DNA of 64,000 nt from Typhlomys cinereus (Eukaryota > Chordata > Mammalia > Rodentia > Platacanthomyidae): contig JALPQD010000834.1 in the NCBI GenBank assembly GCA_023101885.1, forward strand, positions 434,001 to 498,000, given 5' to 3'. Both the position numbers and the translations under genes were made by a program. How positions within the stretch are numbered: position 1 is the first letter of the stretch; every line of letters begins with the position of its first letter. Of this stretch, positions 47,016 to 60,212 are shown piece after piece. Under the pieces are notes generated by a model. That model did no database searches, was not told the origin of the DNA, and saw nothing but the letters and a program-made list of their open reading frames with translations.

Positions 47016-48602
47016 TACTTCTCAGGGATAAGTATCCTACAGAAGATTCTGTAGTGTTACGCTTTGTGTTCAGGAGAAGATCATCCTCGTTTTGCACATT
47101 CACACATAACATGTTCACGCAGGCCATGATTTTCCAAAAGAGTGAACCAAGTGCGTAGGATTCAGAGTCAAATGTTGGTATTTCACTTCTTAGTGATAAT
47201 TATCCTAGAGAAGTTCCTAAACTGTAACTTTTGTGTTCAGGCGCAAATCATTCTTGTTTTCTGACATTTGAATGGCACATGTTCACACAGGCCATGATTT
47301 CACAAAATAGAGAACCAAGTGCGGAGGACTCAGAGTTAAATGCTGCAAGTGCGCTTTTTAGGAGAAGTATCGTACACAAGTTTTATATTGTAACTCTTTG
47401 TGTTCAGGAGGAAATCACACTTGTTTTAGGACGTTTCCATGAAACGGGTTCATGCATGTCATTCCCTTCGAAAACAGTGAACCAAGTGAAGAGACTCACA
47501 GTCATATGTAGCATGTGCACTTCTTTGGAAGTCATGTGCAGCATTGTGCACTTTTTTCAGATAAGTATCCTACACAGGTTTCTAGACTGTAACAGTTTGT
47601 ATTCTGGAGAAAACAACATTTGTTTTGTGCTGATTCTATCAACTATGTTCAGGCTTGTAATGAGGTTGAAAATAGGGACCAAGTGAGGACGCGTCAAATT
47701 CACATATTTCACTTTCTCTTCTCAGTGATAAGAATCCTGTAGATGTTCATATGTTGTAACTTTTTATGTTCCGGAGAAATGCACACTGGTTTTGTGACGT
47801 TTTCATGGAATATGTTCACGCAGGCCTTGATTTTCCAAAAGAGTGAACCAAGTGAGCATGACTGAGAGACAAATGTTGGAGGTGCACTTGTCAGGGATAA
47901 GTATCCAACAGAAGATTCTGTAGTGTTATGATTTGTGTTCAGGAGAAGATCATCCTCGTTTTGTGACATTCGCACATAACATGTTCATGAAGGCCATCAT
48001 TTTCCAAAAGAGTGAACCCAAGTGCGGAGGATTCAGAGTCAAATGTTGGCATTTCACTCTTAGGGATAAGTATCCTAGAGAAGTTCCTAAACTGTAACTT
48101 TTGTGTGCAGGCGCAAATCATACTTGTTTTCTGACATTGGAAAGGCACATTTTCACACAGGCCATGATTTCACAAAATAGAGAACCAAGTGTGGAGGACT
48201 CAGAGTTAAATACTGCAAGTGTGCTTCTTTAGGAGAACTTCGTACAGAAGTTCTATATTGTAACTCTTTGTGTTCAGGAGGAAAATCACACTTGTTTTAG
48301 GACGTTCCATGAAACGTGTTCATGCATGTCGTTCCCTTCGAAAACAGTGAACCAAGTGAAGAGGACTCACAGTCATATGTAGCATGTGCCACTTCTTTGG
48401 GAAGTCATGTGCAGCATGTGCACTTCTTCAGATAAGTATCCTACACAGGTTTCTAGACTGTAACACTTTGTATTCTGGAGGAAAACAACATTTGTTTTGT
48501 GCTGATTCTACAACTATGTTCAGGCTTGTAATGAGCTTGAAACATAGGGACCAAGTGAGGACGCGTCAAATTCACATATTTCACTTTCTCTTCTCAGTGA
48601 TA

Positions 48603-49305
48603 AGAATCCTGCAGATGTTCATACGTTGTAACTTTTTATGTTCCGAAGAATGCACACTGGTTTTGTGACGTTTTCATGGAATATGTTCATGCAGGCCTTG
48701 ATTTTCCAAAAGAGTGAACCAAGTGAGGAGGACTGAGAGAAAAATGTTGGCATTTCATTCTTAGGGATAAGTATCCTAGAGAAGTTCCTAAACTGTAACT
48801 TTTGTGTTCAGGCGAAAATCATTCTTGTTTTCTGACATTGAATGGCTCATGTTCACACAGGCCATGATTTCACAAAATAGAGATCCAAGTGCGGAGGACC
48901 TCAGAGTTAAATGCTGCAAGTAGCGCTTGTTTAGGTGAAGTATCGTACAGAAGTTTCTATATTGTAATTCTTTGTGTTCAGGAGGAAAGCACACTTGTTT
49001 TAGGACGTTTCCATGAAACGTGTTCATGCATGTCACTCCCTTCGAAAACAGTGAACAAAGTGAAGAGGACTCACAGTCATATATAGCATTTGCACTTCTT
49101 TGGGAAGTCATGTGCAGCATGTGCACTTCTTCCTTATAAGTGTCCTACACAGGTTTCTACACTGTAACACTTTGTATTCTGGAGAAAACAACATTTGTTT
49201 TGTGCTGATTATACCAACTATGTTCAGGCTTGTAATGAGCTGGAAAATAGTGACCAAGTGAGGACGCGTCTAATTCACATATTTCACTTTTTCTTCTCAG
49301 TGATA
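48603..49305. repeat. HOR variant lacking one monomer (703 bp)
   Basis: At ~48,745 the first half of monomer e (gactgagagaaaaatgttgg) continues directly as the second half of monomer a (catttcattcttaggg), making an e/a hybrid and removing ~169 bp. This is the expected product of unequal exchange in register. Confidence 0.9.
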
Positions 49306-51645
49306 AGAATCCTGTAGATGTTCATATGTTGTAACTTTTTATGTTCCGGAGAAATGCACACTGGTTTTGTGACGTTTTCATGGAATATGTTCATGCAGTC
49401 CTTGATTTAACAAAAGAGTGAACCACGTGAGGAGGACTGAGAGACAAATGTTGGAGGCGCACTTCTCAGGGATAAGTATTCTACAGAAGATTCTGAAGTG
49501 TTACACTTTGTGTTCAGGAGAAGATCATCCTCGTTTTGCGACATTCGCACATAACATGTTCACGCAGGCCATGATTTTCCAAAAGAGTGAACCAAGTGCG
49601 TAGGATTCAGAGTCAAATGTTGGCATTTCACTTCTTAGGGATAAGTATCCTAGACAAGTTCCTAAACTGTAACTTTTGTGTGCAGGCGCAAATCATACTT
49701 GTTTTCTGACATTGGAAAGGCACACTTTCACACAGGCCATGATTTCACAAAATAGAGAACCAATGTGGAGGACTCAGAGTTAAATACTGCAAGTGCGCTT
49801 CTTTAGGAGAAGTTTCGTACAGAAGTTTCTATATTGTAACTCTTTGTGTTCAGGAGGAAATCACACTTGTTTTAGGACATTTCCATGAAACGTGTTCATG
49901 CATGTCGTTCCCTTCGAAAACAGTGAACCAAGTGAAGAGGACTCACAGTCATATGTAGCATGTGCACTTCTTTGGGAAGTCATGTGCAGCATGTGCACTT
50001 CTTTCAGATAAGTATCCTACACAGGTTTCTAGACTGTAACACTTTGTATTCTGGAGAAAACAACATTTGTTTTGTGCTGATTCAACCAACTATGTTCAGG
50101 CTTGTAATGAGCTGAAAATAGGGACCAAGTGAGGACGCATCAAATTCACATATTTCACTTTCTCTTCTCAGTGATAAGAATCCTGTAGATGTTCATACGT
50201 GTGTAACTTTTTATGTTCCGGAGAAATGCACACTGTTTTGTGACGTTTTCATGGAATATGTTCACGCAGGCCTTGATTTTCCAAAAGAGTGAACCAAGTG
50301 AGGAGGACTGAGAGACCAATGTTGGAGGCGCACTTCTCAGGGATAAGTATCCTACAGAAGATTCTGTAGTGTTACGCTTTGTGTTCAGGAGAAGATCATC
50401 CTCGTTTTGCAACATTCGCACATAACATGTTCACGCAGGCCATGATTTTCCAAAAGTGTGAACCAAGTGCGTAGGATTCAGAGTCAAATGTTGGCATTTC
50501 ACTTCTTAGTGATAAATATCCTAGAGAAGTTCCTAAACTGTAACTTTTGTGTTCAGGCAAAAATCATACTTGTTTTCTGACATTGGAATGGCACATGTTC
50601 ACACAGGCCATGATTTTACAAAATAGAGAAACAAGTGCGGAGGACTCAGAGTTAAATGCTGCAAGTGCGCTTGTTTAGGAGAAGTATCGTACACAAGTTT
50701 TATATTGTAACTCTTTGTGTTCAGGAGGAAATCACACTTGTTTTAGGACGTTTCCATGAAACGTGTTCATGCATGTCGTTCCCTTCGAAAACAGTGAACC
50801 AAGTGAAGAGGACTCACAGTCATATGTAGCATGTGCACTTCTTTGGAAGTCATGTGTAGCATGTGCATTTATTTCAGATAAGTATCCTACACAGGTTTCT
50901 AGACTGTAACACTTTGCATTCTGGAGAAAACAACATTTGTTTTGTGCTGATTCAACCAACTATGTTCAGGCTTGTAATGAGCTGAAAATAGGGACCAAGT
51001 GAGGACGCGTCAAATTCACATATTTCACTTTCTCTTCTCAGTGATAAGAATCCTGTAGATGTTCATACGTTGTAACTTTTTATGTTCCAGAGAAATGCAA
51101 ACTGGTTTTGTGACGTTTTCATGGAATATGTTCACGCAGGCCTTGATTTTCCAAAAGAGTGAACCAAGTGAGGAGGACTGAGAGTCCAATGTTGGAGGTG
51201 TATTTCTCAGGGATAAGTATCCTACAGAAGATTCTGTAGTGTTACGCTTTGTGTTCAGGAGAAGATCATCCTCGTTTTGCGACATTCACACATAACATGT
51301 TCACGAAGGCCATGATTTTCCAAAAGAGTGAACCAAGTGCGGAGGATTCAGAGTCAAATGTTGGCATTTCACTTCTTAGGGATAAGTATCCTAGAGAAGT
51401 TCCTAAACTGTAACTTTTGTGTTCAGGCGCAAATCATTCTTGTTTTCTGACATTTGAATGGCACATGTTCACACAGGCCATGATTTCACAAAATAGAGAA
51501 CCAAGTGCGGAGGACTCAGAGTTAAATGCTGCAAGTAGCGCTTGTTTAGGAGAAGTATTGTACAGAAGTTTCTATATTGTAACTCTTTGTGTTCAGGAGG
51601 AAAGCACACTTGTTTTAGGACGTTTCCATGAAACGTGTTCATGCA

Positions 51646-51662
51646 TGTCGTTCCCTTCGAAA
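51646..51662 (-). promoter_or_regulatory. CENP-B-box-like motif in monomer c (degenerate)
   Basis: The complement reads TTCGAAGGGAACGAC. Against the CENP-B core nTTCGnnnnAnnCGGGn, six of nine essential bases match (TTCG and CG); the central A and last two G do not. It occurs once per HOR. In some units (for example near 47,460 and 57,310) a C-to-T change removes the CG. Binding is not shown; this may be chance. Confidence 0.3.
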
Positions 51663-51689
51663 ACAGTGAACCAAGTGAACAGGACTCAC

Positions 51690-51750
51690 AGTCATATGTA
51701 GCATGTGCACTTCTTTGGGAAGTCATGTGCAGCATGTGCAGTTCTTTCAG
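51690..51750. repeat. 31-bp tandem duplication inside monomer c
   Basis: agtcatatgtagcatgtgca at 51,690 is repeated as agtcatgtgcagcatgtgca at 51,721, period 31 bp, followed both times by an ttcttt segment. This explains why monomer c is ~200 bp while the others are ~169. It is present in all intact c monomers of the array, so it predates HOR amplification. Confidence 0.93.
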
Positions 51751-54552
51751 ATAAGTATCCTACATAGGTTTCTAGACTGTAACACATTGTATTCTGGAGA
51801 AAACAACATTTGTTTTGTGCTGATTCTACCAACTATGTTCAGGCTTGTAATGAGCTTGAAAATAGGGATCAAGTGAGGACGCGTCAAATTCACATATTTC
51901 ACTTTCTCTTCTCACTGATAAGAATCCTGTAGATGTTCATACGTTGTAACTTTTTATGTTCCAGAGAAATGCAAACTGGTTTTGTGACGTTTTCATGGAA
52001 TATGTTCACGCAGGCCTTGATTTTCCAAAAGAGTGAACCAAGTGAGGAGGACAGAGAGTCAAATGTTGGAGGTGCACTTCTCAGGGATAAGTATCCTACA
52101 GAACATTCTGTAGTGTTACGCTTTGTGCTCAGGAGAAGATCATCCTCGTTTTGCGACATTCGCACATAATATGTTCACGCAGGACATGATTTTCCAAAAG
52201 AGTGAACCAAGTGTGGAGCATTCAGAGTCAAATGTTGGCATTTCACTTCTTAGGGATAAGTATCCTAGAGAAGTTCCTAAACTGTAAATTTTGTGTTCAG
52301 GCGCAAATCATTCTTGTTTTCTGACATTTGAATGGCACATGTTCACACAGGCCATGATTTCATAAAATAGAGAACCAAGTGCGGAGGACTCAGAGTTAAA
52401 TGCTGCAAGTGCGCTTTTTTAGGAGAAGTATCGTACACAAGTTTTATATTGTAACTCTTTGTGTTCAGGAGGAAATCACACTTGTTTTAGGACGTTTCCA
52501 TGAAATGTGTTCATGCATGTCGTTCCCTTCGAAAACAGTGAACCAAGTGAAGAGGACTCACAGTCATATTTAGCATGTGCACTTCTTTGGGAAGTCATGT
52601 GCAGCATGTGCAATTCTTTCAGATAAGTATCCTACATAGGTTTCTAGACTGTAACACTTTGTATTCTGGAGAAAACAACATTTGTTTTGTGCTGATTCTA
52701 TCAACTATGTTCAGGCTTGTAATGAGCTTGAAAATAGGGACCAAGTGAGGACGCGTCAAATTCACATATTTCACTTTCTCTTCTCAGTGATAAGAATCCT
52801 GTAGATGTTCATACGTTGTAACTTGTTATGTTCCGGAGAAATGCACACTGGTTTTGTGACGTTTTCATGGAATATGTTCATGCAGTCCTTGATTTTCCAA
52901 AAGAGTTAACCAAGTGAGGATGACTGAGAGTCAAATGTTGGAGAGGTGTACTTCTCAGGGATAAGTATCCTACAGAAGATTCTGTAGTGTTACGCTTTGT
53001 GTTCAGGAGAAGATCATCCTCGTTTTGCGACATTCGCACAGAATATGTTCAGGCAGGACATGATTTTCCAAAAGAGTGAACCAAGTGTGGAGGATTCAGA
53101 GTCAAATGTTGGCATTTCACTTCTTAGGGATAAGTATCCTAGAGAAGTTCCTAAACTGTAAATTTTGTGTTCAGGCGCAAATCATTCTTGTTTTCTGACA
53201 TTTGAATGGCACATGTTCACACAGGCCATGATTTCACAAAATAGAGAACCAAGTGCGGAGGACTCAGAGTTAAATGCTGCAAGTAGCGCTTGTTTAGGAG
53301 AAGTATTGTACAGAAGTTTCTATATTGTAACTCTTTGTGTTCAGGAGGAAAGCACACTTGTTTTAGGACGTTTCCATGAAACGTGTTCATGCATGTCGTT
53401 CCCTTCGAAAACAGTGAACCAAGTGAACAGGACTCACAGTCATATGTAGCATGTGCACTTCTTTGGGAAGTCATGTGCAGCATGTGCAGTTCTTTCAGAT
53501 AAGTATCCTACATAGGTTTCTAGACTGTAACACATTGTATTCTGGAGAAAACAACATTTGTTTTGTGCTGATTCTACCAACTATGTTCAGGCTTGTAATG
53601 AGCTTGAAAATAGGGATCAAGTGAGGACGCGTCAAATTCACATATTTCACTTTCTCTTCTCACTGATAAGAATCCTGTAGATGTTCATACGTTGTAACTT
53701 TTTATGTTCCGGAGAAATGCACACTGGTTTTGTGACGTTTTCATGGAATATGTTCAAGCAGGCCTTGATTTTCCAAAAGAGTGAACCAAGTGAGGAGGAC
53801 TGAGAGAAAAATGTTAGAGGCACACTTCTCAGGGATAAGTATCCTACAGAAGATTCTGTAGTGTTACGCTTTGTGTTCAGGAGAAGATCATCCTCGTTTT
53901 ACAACATTCACACATAACATATTCATGCAGGCCATGATTTTCCAAAAGAGTGAACCAAGTGCGTAGGATTCAGAGTCAAATGTTGGTATTTCACTTCTTA
54001 GTGATAATTATCCTAGAGAAGTTCCTGAACTGTAACTTTTGTGTTCAGGCGCAAATCATTCTTGTTTTCTGACATTTGAATGGCACATGTTCACACAGGC
54101 CATGATTTCACAAAATAGAGAACCAAGTGCGGAGGACTCAGAGTTAAATGCTGCAAGTGCGCTTTTTTAGGAGAAGTATCGTACACAAGTTTTATATTGT
54201 AACTCTTTGTGTTCAGGAGGAAATCACACTTGTTTTAGGACGTTTCCATGAAACGGGTTCATGCATGTCATTCCCTTCGAAAACAGTGAACCAAGTGAAG
54301 AGGACTCACAGTCATATGTAGCATGTGCACTTCTTTGGGAAGTCATGTGCAGCATGTGCACTTTTTTCAGATAAGTATCCTACACAGGTTTCTAGACTGT
54401 AACAGTTTGTATTCTGGAGAAAACAACATTTGTTTTGTGCTGATTCTACCAACTATGTTCAGGCTTGTAATGAGCTTGAAAATAGCGACCAAGTGAGGAC
54501 GCGCCAAATTCACATATTTCACTTTCTCTTCTCAGTGATAAGAATCCTGTAG

Positions 54553-54716
54553 ATACTTACCTGGCAGGGGAGATACCATGATTATGAAGGTGTTTTTCCC
54601 AGGGCGAGGCTTATCCATTGCACTCCGGATGTGCTGACCCCTGCGATTTCCCCAAATGTGGGAAACTCGACTGCATAATTTGTGGTAGTGGGGCACTGCG
54701 TTCGCGCTCTCCCCTG
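54553..54716 (+). pseudogene. RNU1: U1 snRNA retrocopy 1, full length, inside satellite
   Basis: The 164-nt sequence matches U1 snRNA end to end: 5' atacttacctggcagggg (the 5' splice-site-recognition end), stem-loop I (gagataccatgattatgaag), stem-loop II region (gcttatccattgcactccgg), the Sm site aatttgtgg, and the 3' stem-loop ending cccctg. Differences from the common U1 sequence as I recall it: atcacg reads attatg, gtggtttt reads gtgttttt, ggggga reads ggggca, and gcttt reads gctct. An A-rich tail (54,717-54,760) follows. The duplication aagaatcctgtag lies at 54,540-54,552 and 54,759-54,771. It has no U1 promoter (satellite upstream), so a retropseudogene rather than a gene. Confidence 0.97.
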
Positions 54717-55641
54717 AAAAAAATAAAAAGAAAAAAAAAGAAAAAAAAAAAAAAAAAAAAGAATCCTGTAGATGTTCATACGTTGTAACTTTTATGTTCC
54801 GGAGAAATGCACACTGGTTTTGTGACGTTTTCATGGAATATGTTCACGCAGGCCTTGATTTTCCAAAAGAGTGAACCAAGTGAGCATGACTGAGAGACAA
54901 ATGTTGGAGGTGCACTTGTCAGGGATAAGTATCCAACAGAAGATTCTGTAGTGTTACGATTTGTGTTCAGGAGAAGATCATCCTCGTTTTGCGACATTCG
55001 CACATAACATGTTCACACAGGCCATGATTTTCCAAAAGAGTGATCCAAGTTCGGAGGAATCAGAGTCAAATGTTGGCATTTCACTTCTTAGTGATAAGTA
55101 TCCTAGACAAGTTCCTAAACTGTAACTTTTGTGTGCAGGCGCAAATCATACTTGTTTTCTGACATTGGAAAGGCACATTTTCACACAGGCCATGATTTCA
55201 CCAAATAGAGAACCAATGTGGAGGACTCAGCGTTAAATACTGCAAGTGCGCTTCTTTAGGAGAAGTTTCGTACAGAAGTTTCTATATTGTAACTCTTTGT
55301 GTTCAGGAGGAAATCACACTTGTTTTAGGACATTTCCATGAAACGTGTTCATGCATGTCGTTCCCTTCGAAAACAGTGAACCAAGTGAAGAGGACTCACA
55401 GTCATATGTAGCATGTGCACTTCTTTGGGAAGTCATGTGCAGCATGTGCACTAATTTCAGATAAGTATCCTACACAGGTTTCTAGACTGTAACACCTTGT
55501 ATTCTGGAGAAAACAACATTTGTTTTGTGCTGATTCAACCAACTATGTTCAGGCTTGTAATGAGCTGAAAATAGGGACCAAGTGAGGACGCATCAAATTC
55601 ACATATTTCACTTTCTCTTCTCAGTGATAAGAATCCTGTAG

Positions 55642-55805
55642 ATACTTACCTGGCAGGGGAGATACCATGATTATGAAGGTGTTTTTCCCAGGGCGAGGCT
55701 TATCCATTGCACTCCGGATGTGCTGACCCCTGCGATTTCCCCAAATGTGGGAAACTCGACTGCATAATTTGTGGTAGTGGGGCACTGCGTTCGCGCTCTC
55801 CCCTG
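55642..55805 (+). pseudogene. RNU1: U1 snRNA retrocopy 2, full length, inside satellite
   Basis: Same 164-nt U1 with the same changes as copy 1 (attatg, gtgttttt, ggggca, gctct) and an intact aatttgtgg Sm site. An A-rich tail follows at 55,806-55,840, then aagaatcctgtagat at 55,841. It occupies the same point in monomer d and lies in the next HOR unit after copy 1 (1089 bp apart), so copies 1 and 2 are tandem duplicates, not separate insertions. Confidence 0.97.
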
Positions 55806-58800
55806 AAAAAAATAAAAATAAAAAAAAAAAAAAAAAAAAAAAGAATCCTGTAGATGTTCATACGTTGTAACCTTTTATGTTCCGGAGAAATGCACACTGG
55901 TTTTGTGACGTTTTCATGGAATATGTTCAAGCAGGCCTTGATTTTCCAAAAGAGTGAACCAAGTGAGGAGGACTGAGAGACAAATGTTGGAGGCGCACTT
56001 CTCAGGGATAAGTATCCTACAGAAGATTCTGTAGTGTTAGGCTTTGTGATCAGGAGAAGATCATCCTCGTTTTGCGCCTTTCGCACATAACATGTTCACG
56101 CAGGCCATGATTTTCCAAAAGAGTGAACCAAGTGCGTAGGATTCAGAGTCAAATGTTGGTATTTCACTTCTTAGTGATAATTATCCTAGAGAAGTTCCTG
56201 AACTGTAACTTTTGTGTTCAGGCGCAAATCATTCTTGTTTTCTGACATTTGAATGGCACATGTTCACACAGGCCATTATTTCACAAAAAAGAGAACCAAG
56301 TGCGGAGGACTCAGAGTTAAATTCTGCAAGTGCGCTTGTTGAGGAGAAGTATCGTACACAAGTTTTATATTGTAACTCTTTGTGTTCAGGAGGAAATCAC
56401 ACTTGTTTTAGGACGTTTCCATGAAACGTGTTCATGCATGTCGTTCCCTTCGAAAACAGTGAACCAAGTGAAGAGGATTCACAGTCATATGTAGCAGGTG
56501 CACTTCTTTGGGAAGTCATGTGCAGCATGTGCAGTTCTTTCAGATAAGTATCCTACATAGATTTCTAGACTGTATCACTTTGTATTCTGGAGAAAACAAC
56601 ATTTGTTTTGTGCTGATTCTACCAACTATGTTCAGCCTTATAATGAGCTTGAAAATAGGGACCAAGTGAGGACGCGTCAAATTCACATATTTCACTTTCT
56701 CTTCTCAGTGACAAGAATCCTGTAGATTTTCATACGTTGTAACTTTTTATGTTCCGGAGAAATGCACACTGGTTTTGTGACGTTTTCATGGAATATGTTC
56801 ATGCAGGCCTTGATTTTCCAAAAGAGTGAACCAAGTGAGGAGGACTGAGAGTCAAATGTTGGAGGTGTACTTCTCAGGGATAAGTATCCTACAGAGATTC
56901 TGTAGTGTTACGCTTTGTGTTCAGGAGAAGATCATCCTCGTTTTGCGACCTTCGCACATAACATGTTCAGGCAGGCCATGATTTTCCAAAAGAGTGAACC
57001 AAGTGCGGAGGATTCAGAGTCAAATGTTGGCATTTCACTTCTTAGGGATAAGTATCCTAGAGAAGTTCCTAAACTGTAACTTTTGTGTTCAGGCGAAAAT
57101 CATTCTTGTTTTCTGACATTTGAATGGCACTTGTTCACACAGGCCATGATTTCACAAAATAGAGAACCAAATGCGGAGGACTCAGAGTTAAATGCTGCAA
57201 GTGCGCTTGTTTACGAGAAGTATCGTACACTAGTTTTATATTGTAACTCTTTGTGTTCAGGAGGAAAGCACACTTGTTTTAGGACGTTTCCATGAAACGT
57301 GTTCATGCATGTCATTCCCTTCGAAAACAGTGAACCAAGTGAAGAGGACTCACCGTCATATATAGCATGTGCACTTCTTTGGGAAGTCATGTGCAGCATG
57401 TGCACTTCTTTCTTATAAGTGTCCTACACAGGTTTCTACACTGTAACACTTTGTATTCTGCAGAAAACAACATTTGTTTTGTGCTGATTCTACCAACTAT
57501 GTTAAGGCTTGTAATGAGCTGGAAAATAGTGACCAAGTGAGGACGCGTCTAATTTACATATTTCACTTTCTCTTCTCAGTGATAAGAATCCTGTAGATGT
57601 TCATATGTTGTAACTTTTTATGTTGAGGAGAAATGCACACTGGTTTTGTGACGTTTTCATGGAATATGTTCATGCAGGCCTTGATTATCCAAAAGAGTGA
57701 ACCACGTGAGGAGGACTGAGAGACAAATGTTGGAGGCGCACTTCTCAGGGATAAGTATCCTACAGAAGATTCTGTAGTGTTAGGCTTTGTGATCAGGAGA
57801 AGATCATCCTCGTTTTGCGCCTTTCGCACATAACATGTTCACGCAGGCCATGATTTTCCAAAAGAGTGAACCAAGTGCGTAGGATTCAGAGTCAAATGTT
57901 GGCATTTCACTTCTTAGGGATAAGTATCCTAGAGAATTTCCTAAACTGTAACTTTTGTGTGCAGGCGCAAATCATACTTGTTTTCTGACATTGGAAAGGC
58001 ACATTTTCACACAGGCCATGATTTCACAAAATAGAGAACCAATGTGGAGGACTCAGAGTTAAATACTGCAAGTGCGCTTCTTTAAGAGAAGTTTCGTACA
58101 GAAGTTTCTATATTGTAACTCTTTGTGTTCAGGAGGAAATCACACTTGTTTTAGGACGTTTCCATGAAACGTGTTCATGCATGTCGTTCCCTTCGAAAAC
58201 AGTGAACCAAGTGAAGAGGATTCACAGTCATATGTAGCAGGTGCACTTCTTTGGGAAGTCATGTGCAGCATGTGCAGTTCTTTCAGATAAGTATCCTACA
58301 TAGATTTCTAGACTGTATCACTTTGTATTCTGGAGAAAACAACATTTGTTTTGTGCTGATTCTACCAACTATGTTCAGGCTTGTAATGAGCTTGAAAATA
58401 GCGACCAAGTGAGGACGCGCCAAATTCACATATTTCACTTTCTCTTCTCAGTGATAAGAATCCTGTAGATGTTCATATGTTGTAACTTTTTATGTTGAGG
58501 AGAAATGCACACTGGTTTTGTGACGTTTTCATGGAATATGTTCATGCAGGCCTTGATTATCCAAAAGAGTGAACCACGTGAGGAGGACTGAGAGACAAAT
58601 GTTGGAGGCGCACTTCTCAGGGATAAGTATCCTACAGAAGATTCTGTAGTGTTACGATTTGTGTTCAGGAGAAGATCATCCTCGTTTTGCGACATTCGCA
58701 CATAACATGTTCACGCAGGCCATGATTTTCCAAAAGAGTGAACCAAGTGCGTAGGATTCAGAGTCAAATGTTGGCATTTCACTTCTTAGGGATAAGTATC

Positions 58801-60212
58801 CTAGAGAAGTTCCTAAACTGTAACTTTTGTGTTCAGGCGAAAATCATTCTTGTTTTCTGACATTTGAATGGCACATGTTCACACAGGCCATGATTTCACA
58901 AAATAGAGAACCAAGTGCGGAGGACTCAGAGTTAAATGCTGCAAGTGCGCTTGTTTAGGAGAAGTATCGTACACAAGTTTTATGTTGTAACTCTTTGTGT
59001 TCAGGAGGAAATCACACTTGTTTTAGGACGTTTCCATGAAACGTGTTCATGCATGTCATTCCCTTCGAAAACAGTGAAACAAGTGAAGAGGACTCACAGT
59101 CATATGTAGCATGTGCACTTCTTTGGGAAGTCATGTGCAGCATGTGCACTTCTTTCAGATAAGTATCCTACACAGGTTTCTAGACTGTAACAGTTTGTAT
59201 TCTGGAGAAAACAACATTTGTTTTGTGCTGATTCTATCAACTATGTTCAGGCTTGTAATGAGCTTGAAAATAGGGACCAAGTGAGGACTCGTCAAATTCA
59301 CATATTTCACTTTCTCTTCTCAGTGATAAGAATCCTGTAGATGTTCATACGTTGTAACTTTTTATGTTCCGGAGAAATGCACACTGGTTTTGTGACGTTT
59401 TCATGGAATATATTCAAGCAGGCCTTGATTTTCCAAAAGAGTGAACCAAGTGAGGAAGAATGAGAGAAAAATGTTAGAGGCGCACTTCTCAGGGATAAGT
59501 ATCCTACAGAAGATTCTGTAGTGTTACGATTTGTGTTCAGGAGAAGATCATCCTCGTTTTGCGACATTCGCACATAACATGTTCACGCAGGCCATGATTT
59601 TCCAAAAGAGTGAACCAAGTGCGTAGGATTCAGAGTCAAAGGTTGGCATTTCACTTCTTAGTGATAAGTATCATAGAGAAGTTCCTAAACTGTAACTTTG
59701 TGTGCAGGAGCAATTCATACTTGTTTTCTGACATTGGAAAGGCACATTTTCACACAGGCCATGATTTCACAAAATAGAGAACCAAGTGTGGAGGACTCAG
59801 AGTTAAATACTGCAAGTGCGCTTCTTTAGGAGAAGTTTCGTACAGAAGTTTCTATATTGTAACTCTTTGTGTTCAGGAGGAAATCACACTTGTTTTAGAA
59901 CGTTTCCATGAAACGTGTTCATGCATGTCGTTCCCTTTAAAAACAGTGAACCAAGTGAAGAGGACTCACAGTCATATGTAGCATGTGCACTTCTTTGGGA
60001 AGTCATGTGCAGCATGTGCACTTCTTTCAGATAAGTATCCTACACAGGTTTCTAGACTGTAACACTTTGTATTCTGGAGAAAACAACATTTGTTTTGTGC
60101 TGATTCTACCAACTATGTTCAGGCTTGTAATGAGCTTGAAAATAGGGACCAAGTGAGGACTCGTCAAATTCACATATTTCACTTTCTCTTCTCAGTGATA
60201 AGAATCCTGTAG

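Larger units (their letters stand above)
51295..52168. repeat. Representative canonical HOR unit (monomers a-e)
   Basis: Monomer a 51,295-51,462 (168 bp); b 51,463-51,632 (170); c 51,633-51,832 (200); d 51,833-51,999 (167); e 52,000-52,168 (169); total 874 bp. The start of each was set at the shared acatgttc / acgtgttc / ctatgttc / atatgttc motif. Monomers a and e are most alike. Monomer d is the one that received the U1 insertion in three other units. Confidence 0.92.

Noticed and set aside
51633..51832. True CENP-B box in the satellite
   Set aside because: The best match lacks three of the nine essential bases; kept only as a weak motif.
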